DNA of 29,519 nt from Bacteroidales bacterium UBA3868 (GTDB lineage: Bacteria > Bacteroidota > Bacteroidia > Bacteroidales > WCHB1-69): positions 1-29,519 of the forward strand of contig DGGS01000013.1 of assembly GCA_002392325.1 (NCBI GenBank). The letters run 5' to 3'. A program made the translations under genes and the position numbers. Positions within the stretch are counted from its first letter, which is position 1, and each line of letters begins with the position of its first letter. Under the pieces are notes generated by a model, which made no database searches, was not told where the DNA came from, and saw only the letters and a program-made list of their open reading frames with translations. Shown here piece by piece: positions 1 through 8,363 of the stretch.

Positions 1-1897
1 GGTCTGCTATGCCCGTGTAGTCGAAATATTTGCCAACCACAGGCCGAATCATGGGCGCCCCCTTGTAGAACGATTCTTTCCACTCATTGGCCACACTGTA
101 GAAGAAATGCCCCCGAGCATCATTGTTTTGGTCGAAACCCAAGTTGAGTTGGATGTTGTGGGTTTGAAGGAATCCCACATAGAAGGTTCCCTCCACAGGG
201 ATGGGCTCTTCTGGATAATAACTCACAAAGTTAAGATAATCAGCCGCATGTGCGGGTAATTGTGCTGGAAGGGAGTATATGACATTGCCGGGACGGCCGT
301 TGTCATCATCCCATACCATCAAGGTGAAATTCCCGAAATTCTCATCGTTGATCACACTGTTAAACCACATGCGCACACAGCGTAAACTGTCGGGTTCCGC
401 TAATGTGAACTGTACGGCCAAATAAGATTCCGGATTGCTTAGGGTGGAGAGCAAACTGTAGCCCGCTTCGGCGGTCCCGTCATCGTAGGCGTAATAGTTG
501 TAGAACTTCTGCTCGAACACACAGGTGTCGTTGTGCCGGTTTTCATCGCTCGTGCCTTCCATTTTGAACACATGCGTGATCCGGAACAGCGCGCTGTCGG
601 CACCATCGTACAGGTAGTCAAATCCTATAGCGGGTTCGGCGTGAGGCACATAGGTGTGAAGCCCGCTGTCGTAGTAGGGCGTGGCATTCATATAGTTGAT
701 GGTGGACTGATAAACCGTGCCGCCCGGTTGCTTGACAACCGAATACTGGTATCCCACATTTCGGGTTTCGCTGGAGATATTGCTCAGTTGGTTGTGGAAT
801 TTTTCAGCCATGTCGGAAGTGCGGTACTGATGCCACGGCATGGATTGATATAAGGACAAAGCGCTGGTGGTCGGACTTACAAACGCCACATCGCTGGGGT
901 AGAAGTCCTCCGCGTTTCGGTTGATGTCAATGCGGATATAGTCGATGTTCCATTGGTCGCAATTGCTGGCCCAGCCCACGATGTTGTTGCCGCTCCAGGA
1001 GTCCAGATCCAGACTGGCATAGTTGCGGAAACGAAATTGGAAATTGTTGCGCAAGTACTGTTCATCGGTGATGGGGATGAGCACCTGCTTGAAATAGTCC
1101 AGCGGATTTTGCGCGAGCCAGCTGTCCAGGGAACAACCATAACTCGACCAAACCTCGTTCCAGACATATTCGGGACCGAAAATGGAATCGGCAGGTATCA
1201 GGATGGTCTCGCCAGCAAAAGCATTGCTCTCAAAGATGTAATAAGTGCCTGGTATAAAGGGGTTTTCAATTGTGTCGCCGGCAATATGGTATTCGCCTTC
1301 ACCAAGTATGTATTCGCCGTAAACAAAACCTTGGAAGACCATGTTTCCTGTGGCATAGCCGAATTCCAGCACTAGCGCGTCGTCGTGCTCCGGCGCGTCG
1401 CCTATGCGCTCCCATCCTACAGGTGGGGTGCCTGAACATCCACCGCCCGGCTGATAATAGAAACTGAAATAGAGGGAGTCGCTGACGCGCATCGGACGAT
1501 GCTGTGTGAAGTTGCTGTCCAAACGAATGCAGACGGATGTCAAGGTGTCAGCGGGGAATGTGGTTCGGTCGGCATGGGCATAGATTTTGCCGTTTTCATC
1601 CAATGCGTCAAAGGTGGCCACTCCAATGGAGGGCGGCACTATTGCGAAAGTGTTGTTCACGAAGCATTTACGGTCAGTCCAAAGTTCACTGCTGGGGTAA
1701 CCGGTGTAGTTGGAAAAGTCTTCCGTGAAAGGCAGTCGCACCGAGATGTCGCGAGTGCCTTTAGGTGTGTTGGAATTATATGCCTTTACTAAAATGCTGT
1801 TTTGAGTGATGCCGGTAAGAAACTCCTGCGCCCTAATAGTGGTTGGGTACAGAAGACATATAATAAAGAAAAATAGTAAACTTCGAAAGTGTCTCAT
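1..1897 (-). CDS. Large secreted surface protein, probable T9SS cargo (3' end outside window)
   Basis: An uninterrupted minus-strand frame runs from an ATG at 1895-1897 to the window edge, giving about 632 codons with no stop. The first 24 residues are a classical signal peptide: a basic start, the hydrophobic run LLFFFIICLLY, and a cleavage site after IRAQ. The mature part is rich in Asp, Asn, Tyr and Trp and looks like beta-sandwich surface protein. Near residues 480-490 it has YAYDDGTAEAGYSL, and further on GTFYVGF and MIRPVVGKY, phrases I associate with Bacteroidales proteins carrying a T9SS type A sorting domain. The sorting domain itself would be beyond position 1 and is not seen. The gene starts 18 bp after the PASTA gene and is probably last in the ftsX operon. 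Exported surface protein is well supported; T9SS cargo is inferred; function is unknown. Confidence 0.8.
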   Translation of the reverse strand, partial: MRHFRSLLFFFIICLLYPTTIRAQEFLTGITQNSILVKAYNSNTPKGTRDISVRLPFTEDFSNYTGYPSSELWTDRKCFVNNTFAIVPPSIGVATFDALDENGKIYAHADRTTFPADTLTSVCIRLDSNFTQHRPMRVSDSLYFSFYYQPGGGCSGTPPVGWERIGDAPEHDDALVLEFGYATGNMVFQGFVYGEYILGEGEYHIAGDTIENPFIPGTYYIFESNAFAGETILIPADSIFGPEYVWNEVWSSYGCSLDSWLAQNPLDYFKQVLIPITDEQYLRNNFQFRFRNYASLDLDSWSGNNIVGWASNCDQWNIDYIRIDINRNAEDFYPSDVAFVSPTTSALSLYQSMPWHQYRTSDMAEKFHNQLSNISSETRNVGYQYSVVKQPGGTVYQSTINYMNATPYYDSGLHTYVPHAEPAIGFDYLYDGADSALFRITHVFKMEGTSDENRHNDTCVFEQKFYNYYAYDDGTAEAGYSLLSTLSNPESYLAVQFTLAEPDSLRCVRMWFNSVINDENFGNFTLMVWDDDNGRPGNVIYSLPAQLPAHAADYLNFVSYYPEEPIPVEGTFYVGFLQTHNIQLNLGFDQNNDARGHFFYSVANEWKESFYKGAPMIRPVVGKYFDYTGIAD

Positions 1898-1915
1898 GTT
1901 TTGTGCAATAATCGT

Positions 1916-2482
1916 TTATTCAACCGTTTCCAGACTGTCGGGGAGTTCTCCGATGGTCTTTCCAACAACAAGCGTGATGCGCTCACCCATGCGGATGTCG
2001 GTCCCGGGGGCAATATGATGACCGCGGTACAGCACATCCAGCACAACGTTCTCGTAAGGGCTGGTCTTTTCAATGATGCGGTCCAGAACGAGTCCTTGTG
2101 CCTCCAGCATGATTTGTGCCTGGCGCATGGAAAGGTCCTGCAGAGCGGGCATCTTGATGAATGGCGGCGTCTTGGCAGAGACGGTCAGATAGACCTTCCG
2201 TCCCTTTTTGACATTCTCCTTAGGGGCCGGGTTTTGGGTGAGGATGGTGCCGGGTTCGGTGCCTTCCTTGTACACCTCTTCGGAAACCACAAAGACAAAA
2301 CCTTCCTGACGGCCGCTTTGGGTGAGCTCGGATGCGTTACGGCCGATATAACTGGGCATCTCCACCTCCTTGCCATGCCGTGTGAACAACCTTAAAGCCA
2401 AGAAGATGACAAATAGCAGCACCACCGATACCACTACCGCCAATAATAAATGATACCATAACTTGTTCCGATTCATGCTCAT
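1916..2482 (-). CDS. PASTA domain-containing membrane protein
   Basis: 188 residues. A short basic N-terminus is followed by one transmembrane helix (about 9-32, LLLAVVVSVVLLFVIFLAL) and two PASTA-like repeats (about 38-102 and 104-176). Each repeat opens with a Pro after a hydrophobic residue (EVEMPSYIG; FIKMPALQD) and has the PASTA ending of a basic/Gly turn plus beta strand (GRKVYLTVS; GERITLVVG). PASTA domains bind peptidoglycan stem peptides or muropeptides in Ser/Thr kinases and penicillin-binding proteins. Here no kinase or transpeptidase domain is attached, so the protein is probably an inner-membrane-anchored periplasmic peptidoglycan sensor or scaffold. Such stand-alone PASTA proteins are common in Bacteroidota. 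It lies 36 bp after the GH16 gene and 18 bp before the secreted-protein gene. A second ATG two codons in (MSM) is an equally possible start. Confidence 0.85.
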   Translation of the reverse strand: MSMNRNKLWYHLLLAVVVSVVLLFVIFLALRLFTRHGKEVEMPSYIGRNASELTQSGRQEGFVFVVSEEVYKEGTEPGTILTQNPAPKENVKKGRKVYLTVSAKTPPFIKMPALQDLSMRQAQIMLEAQGLVLDRIIEKTSPYENVVLDVLYRGHHIAPGTDIRMGERITLVVGKTIGELPDSLETVE

Positions 2483-2518
2483 TTGGATTATATCTATTTT
2501 TGGTTAACTAAAAAAAAT

Positions 2519-3460
2519 TTATTTTATTGTGTATATCCTGTATATTCTGAAGAAATCCACATCCATGGAAGATGGGAAAGGGGTGCGTTCGTCAGGCGGG
2601 GCCATAAAGGTGCTGTTGTCGGCAGGAATGGACAGGTTCAGTTTGACACATTGCTCGCCAGTTGGGAACAGAGGATTCTCAATGGCGGTCGCGGGGTCGT
2701 ATTGGCTGGCATTCTCAACCACTTTCCCGTCAGGGGTGATGTATCGGAAATCGGCCCGCCGCGCTATGCCATCCACCCGGAACACCAGTTTCCATTTGTC
2801 CCATTCCACCGAAAAGGTATGGAAGTCATCGGCGAAGGATTCGCGGCTTCTCCAGGATGAGGCAAACTGCCGGTGCGGGGCATTGTCGGGCCAGTCGTGA
2901 ACCGTGATGTAGTGCTTTTTCGGTTTGGAGGAGTTGAATTCGAAAACATCAATCTCTCCACCGCCACCGAACATCCAGAATCCTGGCCAGAATCCAGGGC
3001 CGGAAGGTATTTTGCATCGGGCTTCAAAGAAGCCGTAACAATATTTTTCCTTGGTTTCGATGATGGCGGAGGAATAATCGAAAAGATGGTCGCGCCAACC
3101 ACCCTTCCCCTCGTTCACATCCGCGAACCAGCCCTTGTGAACACCTGGATCACGCCTTGCCGTGAGTCTTACTATACCATTTTGGAGTATGACATTTTCA
3201 TCTTTGTAATAAAGGGGTTTGTTGGCATGATTCCGTTTCCATCCTCCTGTGCAGGTGTGCCAAAGACTGGTGTCGATTTGCTTGCCGTCGAAGTTGTCTT
3301 CAAAGACCAAAGTCCAGCCGGACATGTTGGGTTTGTCATAGACTTTCAAGTCGGCGCGTCTGGTTTTCACCCAACTTTTTAAGCTGTAGGAGGGTTGGGC
3401 GGGTGCGTTGGCGCAAAGGCAGAGCAACAATATGAGGAAAGGGATGGCGGTTCTTTTCAT
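2519..3460 (-). CDS. Glycoside hydrolase family 16 protein, secreted
   Basis: 313 residues. A signal peptide (hydrophobic FLILLLCLC, cleavage near NAPAQ at about 22) precedes a GH16 beta-jelly-roll. Hallmarks visible are LVFEDNFDG near 51-59 (family start), YGFFEARCKIPSGPGFWPGFWM near 142-163, and the catalytic EIDVFE motif with E169, D171 and E174, which match the nucleophile, assisting Asp and acid/base of GH16. GH16 enzymes cut beta-1,3/1,4-glucans, galactans and related polymers; the substrate cannot be told from sequence. There is no sorting domain, and the protein ends soon after the last strand (DVDFFRIYRIY), so it is a bare catalytic domain. Its ATG overlaps the truB stop by 4 nt (ATGA), so it is translationally coupled to an RNA-modification gene inside an envelope operon, not placed in a polysaccharide utilisation locus. 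Confidence 0.9.
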   Translation of the reverse strand: MKRTAIPFLILLLCLCANAPAQPSYSLKSWVKTRRADLKVYDKPNMSGWTLVFEDNFDGKQIDTSLWHTCTGGWKRNHANKPLYYKDENVILQNGIVRLTARRDPGVHKGWFADVNEGKGGWRDHLFDYSSAIIETKEKYCYGFFEARCKIPSGPGFWPGFWMFGGGGEIDVFEFNSSKPKKHYITVHDWPDNAPHRQFASSWRSRESFADDFHTFSVEWDKWKLVFRVDGIARRADFRYITPDGKVVENASQYDPATAIENPLFPTGEQCVKLNLSIPADNSTFMAPPDERTPFPSSMDVDFFRIYRIYTIK

Positions 3461-4164
3461 GACACTATGGGTTTGATGGCTTCCTCAACACGGAATTCAC
3501 CGATGCGCGTGCGCCGGAGGGCGGTGAGATGCGCGCCACTTTGCAGGGCTTCTCCGAAATCGCGCGCTATGGAACGGATGTAGGTCCCTTTCGAACAACG
3601 GATCCGGAAGTCTATCTCCGGCAACTCAAAGCGGGTGATTTCAAAATCGTAGATGGTGATGCGCTTGGCGGCCAACGCCGCCTCCTCACCCTCTCGGGCT
3701 AACTCATAAGCCCTTTTGCCACTGAATTTTACAGCGGAAAACATAGGGGGCACCTGGTCAATCTCTCCGATAAAAGAGCGCGCCGCCTCTTCTGCGGCTT
3801 TGCGCGTGATATGGGCGTAGGGGTATTCCTGATCGATAGGATGCTCCAGGTCGAAACTGGGCGTGGTACTGCCCATCATGAAGGTCCCGGTGTACTCCTT
3901 CTCCTGTGCCTGTATGCTGTCTATCTGCTTGGTCATCTTGCCGATGCAGATGATGAGCAGACCGGTGGCCAAGGGGTCCAAAGTGCCCGCATGGCCTACT
4001 TTTATCCGCTTGCCAGCCTGCTTTTGCACAACGCGTCGTACCTTGCCCACAATGTCAAAAGATGTGCACCGGTAAGGCTTGTCAAAAAGCAGCAAATCGC
4101 TTTCGGGATTCGCTTCGAACTCAGGGAGTTGGAAGGTGGCGGAATGGATGAACTTCTTTAACAT
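3457..4164 (-). CDS. truB: tRNA pseudouridine(55) synthase TruB
   Basis: 235 residues from the ATG at 4162-4164. TruB converts U55 of the tRNA T-loop to pseudouridine. The family signature [12 protein letters not shown] is present with the catalytic Asp at residue 63. [17 protein letters not shown] (family start), [23 protein letters not shown] and [15 protein letters not shown] complete the family pattern. The length fits the short bacterial form without a PUA domain. A start 35 codons further upstream is open, but it would overlap uppP by more than 100 nt and adds a non-conserved basic segment, so the internal ATG was chosen. It then overlaps the uppP stop by 7 nt (ATGTTAA), implying coupled translation. 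Downstream it overlaps the GH16 gene by 4 nt. Confidence 0.95.
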   Translation of the reverse strand: MLKKFIHSATFQLPEFEANPESDLLLFDKPYRCTSFDIVGKVRRVVQKQAGKRIKVGHAGTLDPLATGLLIICIGKMTKQIDSIQAQEKEYTGTFMMGSTTPSFDLEHPIDQEYPYAHITRKAAEEAARSFIGEIDQVPPMFSAVKFSGKRAYELAREGEEAALAAKRITIYDFEITRFELPEIDFRIRCSKGTYIRSIARDFGEALQSGAHLTALRRTRIGEFRVEEAIKPIVS

Positions 4165-4982
4165 AAACCGAGGCAGATGGCAAGGATGCCGATGATGACA
4201 CAATAGATGGCGAACCATATAAGTTTGCCTTTCTTCACGATGTTGATCATCCATTTGCATGCCAGACATCCGGTGATGAAAGCGGCAACGAAGCCGATGA
4301 TGATTGCTCCCGCGGAGATGCCGTCCATAGCGGCGCTGAAACCTTGTTGGGAAATGTCAATGACATCCAACAACGCCTCGCCCAATACAGGAGGAATTAC
4401 CATAAGGAAGGAAAATTGGGCCAGATTCTCTTTTTTGTTGCCCAACAGCAGTCCCGTGGCAATGGTGGTGCCAGAACGCGAAAGTCCGGGCATTACGGCA
4501 ATGGCTTGCGCAATACCAATGATGAAGGCATGCAAACCGGAAATATGCTCCCGCTGGCGGGGTTTCGCAAAATAGGCAAATGCCAGCAGCAATGCCGTGA
4601 CAATCAGCATGATGCCAACAATTAACAATCCGGAACCGAAAATTTCTTCCACCTTGTCTTTGAAGAAGAAACCCACAATGGCAACGGGGATCATAGAGAT
4701 GAGAATGTTGATGGCGTACTTGGTGCCATTGTTCAGACCGTCATAACTTCTCCATGACTGCTTGGCGAACAGATCCTTGAAAATCCAAACAATCTCTTTC
4801 CAAAGGATGGTAAGCGTGCTCAGCACAGTGGCCACATGCAGGACCACGATCATGGTCAGATTGGATTCCCCGGAAAGTCCGAACAGATTTGAGAGCAAGG
4901 TGAGGTGCCCGCTGCTGCTGACTGGCAGGAATTCGGTGAGCCCCTGCACAATGCCCAATATCAACGCTTCAAGCCAGCCCAT
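4158..4982 (-). CDS. uppP: Undecaprenyl-diphosphate phosphatase UppP/BacA
   Basis: 274 residues, about eight hydrophobic helices. UppP dephosphorylates undecaprenyl pyrophosphate on the periplasmic side, regenerating the C55-P carrier used for peptidoglycan and O-antigen; the family is linked to bacitracin resistance. Both conserved motifs are intact: [14 protein letters not shown] at residues 13-26 and PGLSRSGTT at 165-173, which supply the active-site Glu, Ser, His and Arg. The length matches the family norm of about 265-280. The gene starts 3 bp after the DUF3098 stop and runs 7 nt into truB. Confidence 0.97.
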   Translation of the reverse strand: MGWLEALILGIVQGLTEFLPVSSSGHLTLLSNLFGLSGESNLTMIVVLHVATVLSTLTILWKEIVWIFKDLFAKQSWRSYDGLNNGTKYAINILISMIPVAIVGFFFKDKVEEIFGSGLLIVGIMLIVTALLLAFAYFAKPRQREHISGLHAFIIGIAQAIAVMPGLSRSGTTIATGLLLGNKKENLAQFSFLMVIPPVLGEALLDVIDISQQGFSAAMDGISAGAIIIGFVAAFITGCLACKWMINIVKKGKLIWFAIYCVIIGILAICLGLC

Positions 4983-4985
4983 AAC

Positions 4986-5267
4986 CTACTCGATATTGCT
5001 TTCCTCTTGTTTCTTTGCTTTGGGATGCCACATGATGGCGACCACCTCCAAGGCGAGGCCCAAGAACATCATAATTGGAGCCACGACTGTGCGGGTGCTG
5101 TTGAAAATCTCCCCGTTGAAGGTGTTGGGATCTTCCACCGCACCTCCGCGCAGGCAGAGAAATCCGATGATGAGCAGGACAAAGCCGGCGGCCATCAGGA
5201 TGTAGTTCATTGGACGGAACAGCGGAGCGCGGTTGCCTTTGGAATCATTGTTTTTTGTGTTTGCCAT
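4986..5267 (-). CDS. DUF3098 family small membrane protein
   Basis: 93 residues. A polar, basic N-terminus is followed by two transmembrane helices (about 20-42, PMNYILMAAGFVLLIIGFLCL, and about 62-82, VVAPIMMFLGLALEVVAIMW) joined by a polar loop, with a charged tail. Length, two-helix layout, the RPMNY lead-in and the position between ftsX and uppP all fit DUF3098, a Bacteroidota family of unknown function. Its steady linkage to ftsX and uppP suggests an envelope or division role, but that is only inference. It begins 37 bp after ftsX and ends 3 bp before uppP. The short gap from ftsX contains a 12-bp direct repeat (GTTTGTAAGGTT) with no assigned role. Confidence 0.85.
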   Translation of the reverse strand: MANTKNNDSKGNRAPLFRPMNYILMAAGFVLLIIGFLCLRGGAVEDPNTFNGEIFNSTRTVVAPIMMFLGLALEVVAIMWHPKAKKQEESNIE

Positions 5268-5304
5268 ATTGTTTAGTTTGTAAGGTTATTAAAGTTTGTA
5301 AGGT

Positions 5305-6189
5305 TTATAAATATAACCGCTCATCTTTAATCCGGACATATCTTCGTACTGAGAAGGAGGAGATGAGGGCGGTGAACAGAATGCTGAACAGCAGCACGCC
5401 ACCAAGGATGATGGCGATATAGTACATCTGGGAGAAGTCGATGAATTCGGGCATGGATTTGTTGCCGAAATAGAGCAGAACGGCCAGCCCGATGATGGCG
5501 ATGATGCCACCCCAGATGCCTTGTACGAACCCTTTGCTGACAAAGGGCTTGCGAACGAATCGTGGCGTGGCGCCCACTAACAGCATACTCTTGATGTTGA
5601 ATCGTTTGGCGTAAATGTTAAGTCGTATGCAGTTGGCAATCAGCAGCATGGAAATCAGCATGAAGACAGCGCACACACCCAGGATGATCCATTGGATTTT
5701 CCGGAAATTGTTGCTGACAGACTTGACAATGAAATCCGGATAATCGACATCCTGCACAATTTCATTTTTCTTCAGTTCTTTCGAAATCTTCGCCAACGAA
5801 TCGCTGTTAGCGTATGCGGGGGCCACACTGATGATGATGGAGGCATTGAGAGGATTGGGGATGATATCCGTATAGTTGTTGCCGATGATTTTTTTTGCAT
5901 TCTCCGTGTTTTCTTCCCTGGACGACACACGAGAGGCCGCGATGTAGGGCTTTAACTTGATGGATTGCTCCAATGCCACAATGTCGGCCTCCTTAATGTC
6001 GGAGTAGAAAAGCACCTCCATCTCAATCTTTTTCGACAAGTTTTTGAGATATTGTGTGGAGAAAAAAGCGAAAAAGGCCAATGTGCCGATGAAAAACATC
6101 GTGAGCGCGATGCTGAATACGGATCCGAATGTGGATAGGCGCAGACGGGCTTTCGTGATTTTGTCAAGGGTGTCAGGATAATTAGCCAT
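5305..6189 (-). CDS. ftsX: Cell division protein FtsX
   Basis: 294 residues from the ATG at 6187-6189. FtsX is the membrane partner of the ATPase FtsE and, in other bacteria, activates septal peptidoglycan hydrolases. The topology is typical: a cytoplasmic N-terminus, TM1 (about 24-48), an extracytoplasmic domain (about 50-165), then three helices near 170-195, 220-242 and 258-282, with the conserved turn IKSMLLVGATPRFVRKPF between TM2 and TM3. An open extension of 10 codons runs upstream, but it would cross the predicted -7 box at 6209-6216, so the internal ATG (MANYPD) is preferred. No ftsE lies next to it, as is usual in Bacteroidota. This is the first gene of the minus-strand envelope operon. 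Confidence 0.93.
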   Translation of the reverse strand: MANYPDTLDKITKARLRLSTFGSVFSIALTMFFIGTLAFFAFFSTQYLKNLSKKIEMEVLFYSDIKEADIVALEQSIKLKPYIAASRVSSREENTENAKKIIGNNYTDIIPNPLNASIIISVAPAYANSDSLAKISKELKKNEIVQDVDYPDFIVKSVSNNFRKIQWIILGVCAVFMLISMLLIANCIRLNIYAKRFNIKSMLLVGATPRFVRKPFVSKGFVQGIWGGIIAIIGLAVLLYFGNKSMPEFIDFSQMYYIAIILGGVLLFSILFTALISSFSVRRYVRIKDERLYL

Positions 6190-6208
6190 AGTCAATTTTT
6201 TAAACCTG

Positions 6209-6216
6209 CAAAAGTA
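6209..6216 (-). promoter_or_regulatory. Predicted -7 promoter box for the ftsX operon
   Basis: The minus strand reads TACTTTTG, matching the Bacteroidota -7 consensus TAnnTTTG, 19 bp before the ftsX ATG. A minus-strand TTTTG at 6238-6242 could be the -33 element, about 21 bp away. It is paired with the divergent box at 6227-6234, and the two boxes are arms of an inverted repeat (CTGCAAAA ... TTTTTGCAG). Confidence 0.55.
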
Positions 6217-6226
6217 CAAAAAATAT

Positions 6227-6234
6227 TATTTTTG
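6227..6234 (+). promoter_or_regulatory. Predicted -7 promoter box for the MsbA-like ABC exporter
   Basis: The plus strand reads TATTTTTG (TAnnTTTG), 15 bp before the ATG at 6250, implying a leader of roughly 10 nt. No good -33 TTTG is visible upstream. It lies 10 bp from the divergent ftsX box, so only one polymerase is likely to occupy the site at a time. Confidence 0.5.
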
Positions 6235-6249
6235 CAGCAAAATTACAAA

Positions 6250-8079
6250 ATGGAATTATTGAAACGCATGCTACACTATTTGCGGAACTATAAGATAAAT
6301 ATAGTTCTGGTTGTGTTGGCTCATTGTCTATATGCCGTTTTCTCCATTTTCACCCTGTCCATGGTGGTCCCATTCCTGTCGGTGCTCTTTGAACAAGTGC
6401 AGCAGGTTTCCGCGCGTCCGGAGTTTTCGCTCACTTCACGGTATGTTATCGATACCTTTTATTATTACATGGGTGTCGTGATTGCCCGTTTCGGCAAGGT
6501 GTCCGCCCTGTTTTACATTGCCGGCGTGATGATTGTTCTCTCCCTGTTGTCCAATTTGTGCCGCTATATGGCGATGTTTTGGCTTGCTCCTATACGGTCG
6601 GGAATCCTGCGTGATATGCGCCACGACCTTTACAAGCGCATTCTCGTCCTGCCCCTTTCTTTCTATTCCGAGCAACGCAAGGGAGATATTATCAGTAGAA
6701 TGGGCGCCGATGTGCAGGAGGTGGAATGGTCTATTTTCGCCTCGCTGCTGTCCCTTTGCCGCGATCCTTTCCTGATTATCGTTTTCCTTGTTACGCTGTT
6801 TGCCATCAATGTGCCACTCACACTGATTACCTTGGTTTTGCTGCCGATACTGGGGTATGTGTTGGCCGCTATCGGTCGTGGAATCAAAAAATATTCACTG
6901 AAATCACAACAACTCTTGGGTCGAATGAGTTCCCTGTTCGAGGAAGCAGTCGGCGGCCTGCGTGTCATCAAAGGATATAATGCGGAGGAACATGCTTATG
7001 AGAAGTTCCAACATGAGAATTTCCAGTTTTTTCGGCTTAATAAAAAAGTATTCAGAATCAATGAGTTGGGTGCCCCATTGGTGGAATTCCTGTGTATTTT
7101 GTCGCTCCTGCTCATATCGCTGACAGCATTGGTGTGGCTTCCGTCTTCCCAAACCCTCACGGGCACCATGTTTATGCTTTATTTTGTGGTGTTCGCCCGC
7201 ATTATTCCACCGGCAAAAGCTTTAGTGTCAACCTATTATACGCTTCAAAAAGGCATGACGGCCGCTTCCCGAGTCTATGAAATCATCGATGCGGATGAGC
7301 GGATTGTGGAGTGTGAGCAACCCGTTTCCATTGACAAGTTGAAGGAAGCAATTGAATATAAGGATGTTTCATTCGATTATAAAGAAGGGGAGTCTGATGA
7401 AGAGAATCAAGTGCTCCATCATATCAATCTTGATATCAAAAGAGGTCAGACAATAGCGCTTGTCGGTCCGTCAGGCAGCGGCAAGTCCACCCTTGTGGAT
7501 TTGCTTCCGCGCTTTTATGATATTGTCCAAGGCCAACTGCTGATCGACGGAGTGCCTGTCAATAAATATAGGATTAGTGATTTGCGTTCGCTTTTTGGTA
7601 TTGTCAATCAGGATGTGATTCTGTTTAATGATACAGTGTTCAACAATATCGCTTTTGGTTTGGAGGGAGTGACGGAAGAACAGGTGATCTCGGCGTCCAA
7701 AATCGCTCAGGCCCATCAGTTCATCATGGAGATGGAGGAGGGGTATCAAACGGTCATTGGCGACCGGGGCATGCGCTTGTCCGGTGGCCAGCGCCAGCGT
7801 CTGAGCATCGCGCGCGCCATCCTGCGCAATCCCGATGTCCTGATTCTTGACGAGGCCACCTCGGCCCTTGACAACGAGTCGGAATTCCTGTTCCAGGAGG
7901 CGCTCATGCCTTTCGTGAAAACCAAAACGGCCATCATCATTGCGCACCGTCTCAGTACGATACGCTTTGCCGATGAGATTGTATTCTTGAAAGAAGGGCG
8001 CATCGTGGAGCGAGGTACTCATGACGAACTGATGGCTGCCCAAGGGGAATATTTCCGCTTTTACACGGCGCAAGCGTGA
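6250..8079 (+). CDS. ABC transporter, transmembrane plus ATPase half-transporter (MsbA-like)
   Basis: 609 residues. An ABC type 1 exporter membrane domain (about 15-325, six helices) is fused to an ATPase domain (about 365-605). The ATPase has Walker A GPSGSGKST at 406-414, signature LSGGQRQR at 510-517, Walker B VLILDE at 530-535 and the H-loop AHRLSTIRFADEI. Fused exporters of this kind work as homodimers; the size and sequence fit the MsbA/lipid flippase group, which moves lipid A core across the inner membrane, but drug or peptide export cannot be excluded. An in-frame TTG at 6232 lies inside the promoter box, so the ATG at 6250 was chosen. It is divergent from ftsX and monocistronic. lpxK in the same window makes lipid A, a plausible cargo, though the genes are far apart. 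Confidence 0.9.
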   Translation: MELLKRMLHYLRNYKINIVLVVLAHCLYAVFSIFTLSMVVPFLSVLFEQVQQVSARPEFSLTSRYVIDTFYYYMGVVIARFGKVSALFYIAGVMIVLSLLSNLCRYMAMFWLAPIRSGILRDMRHDLYKRILVLPLSFYSEQRKGDIISRMGADVQEVEWSIFASLLSLCRDPFLIIVFLVTLFAINVPLTLITLVLLPILGYVLAAIGRGIKKYSLKSQQLLGRMSSLFEEAVGGLRVIKGYNAEEHAYEKFQHENFQFFRLNKKVFRINELGAPLVEFLCILSLLLISLTALVWLPSSQTLTGTMFMLYFVVFARIIPPAKALVSTYYTLQKGMTAASRVYEIIDADERIVECEQPVSIDKLKEAIEYKDVSFDYKEGESDEENQVLHHINLDIKRGQTIALVGPSGSGKSTLVDLLPRFYDIVQGQLLIDGVPVNKYRISDLRSLFGIVNQDVILFNDTVFNNIAFGLEGVTEEQVISASKIAQAHQFIMEMEEGYQTVIGDRGMRLSGGQRQRLSIARAILRNPDVLILDEATSALDNESEFLFQEALMPFVKTKTAIIIAHRLSTIRFADEIVFLKEGRIVERGTHDELMAAQGEYFRFYTAQA

Positions 8080-8119
8080 TTCGGTTTGATGGTTCGTTTT
8101 CAGCGTTGGCTTTACTTGA

Positions 8120-8263
8120 GGTAATGATATAGAAGTTGCCCCGGCCATGCAGTAGTTCCCTTATGTGTTCTATAGGTGCGCCCACCATTCCGTCGTGAAC
8201 AATGTGAATGGCGGAATCCAAATCAATAGACCATCATGTTGGGTCATCTTCTATAGTATTGCC
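8120..8263. repeat. Fold-back repeat element, short copy
   Basis: 144 bp bounded by imperfect 23-bp terminal inverted repeats (8120-8142 and 8241-8263, 18 of 23 positions matching by eye, core TATAGAAG). The right half (8177-8263) matches 18561-18648 in about 77 of 88 aligned columns and contains a smaller inverted repeat (TTCCGTCGT ... ATGGCGGAA). Compared with the longer copy, most of the left arm and the central loop are missing, so this looks like a deletion derivative. It sits 40 bp after the ABC exporter stop, between convergent genes. No open frame of note is present. Confidence 0.75.
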
Positions 8264-8313
8264 ATAAATAATGTAAATAGTATCATGGTTCAATGACCAC
8301 CAGCAAGCACACA

Positions 8314-8342
8314 AAAAAAGGCCGGTTTTACCGGCCTTTTTT
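8314..8342. terminator. Bidirectional rho-independent terminator
   Basis: A perfect stem GGCCGGT / ACCGGCC (8320-8326 with 8330-8336, 3-nt loop) is flanked by A-run 8314-8319 and T-run 8337-8342. It therefore works in both directions. On the minus strand it lies 21 bp after the tonB stop; on the plus strand it is the first clear terminator after the ABC exporter and the fold-back element. Confidence 0.88.
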
Positions 8343-8363
8343 ATTATGTCCAACAAAAGGAAA

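Noticed and set aside
4165..4269. Longer start for truB
   Set aside because: Overlaps uppP by over 100 nt and adds a non-conserved His/Arg-rich segment; the internal ATG gives the normal TruB N-terminus.
5268..5304. 12-bp direct repeat GTTTGTAAGGTT in the ftsX-DUF3098 gap
   Set aside because: Just two short AT-rich copies; nothing supports a regulatory role.
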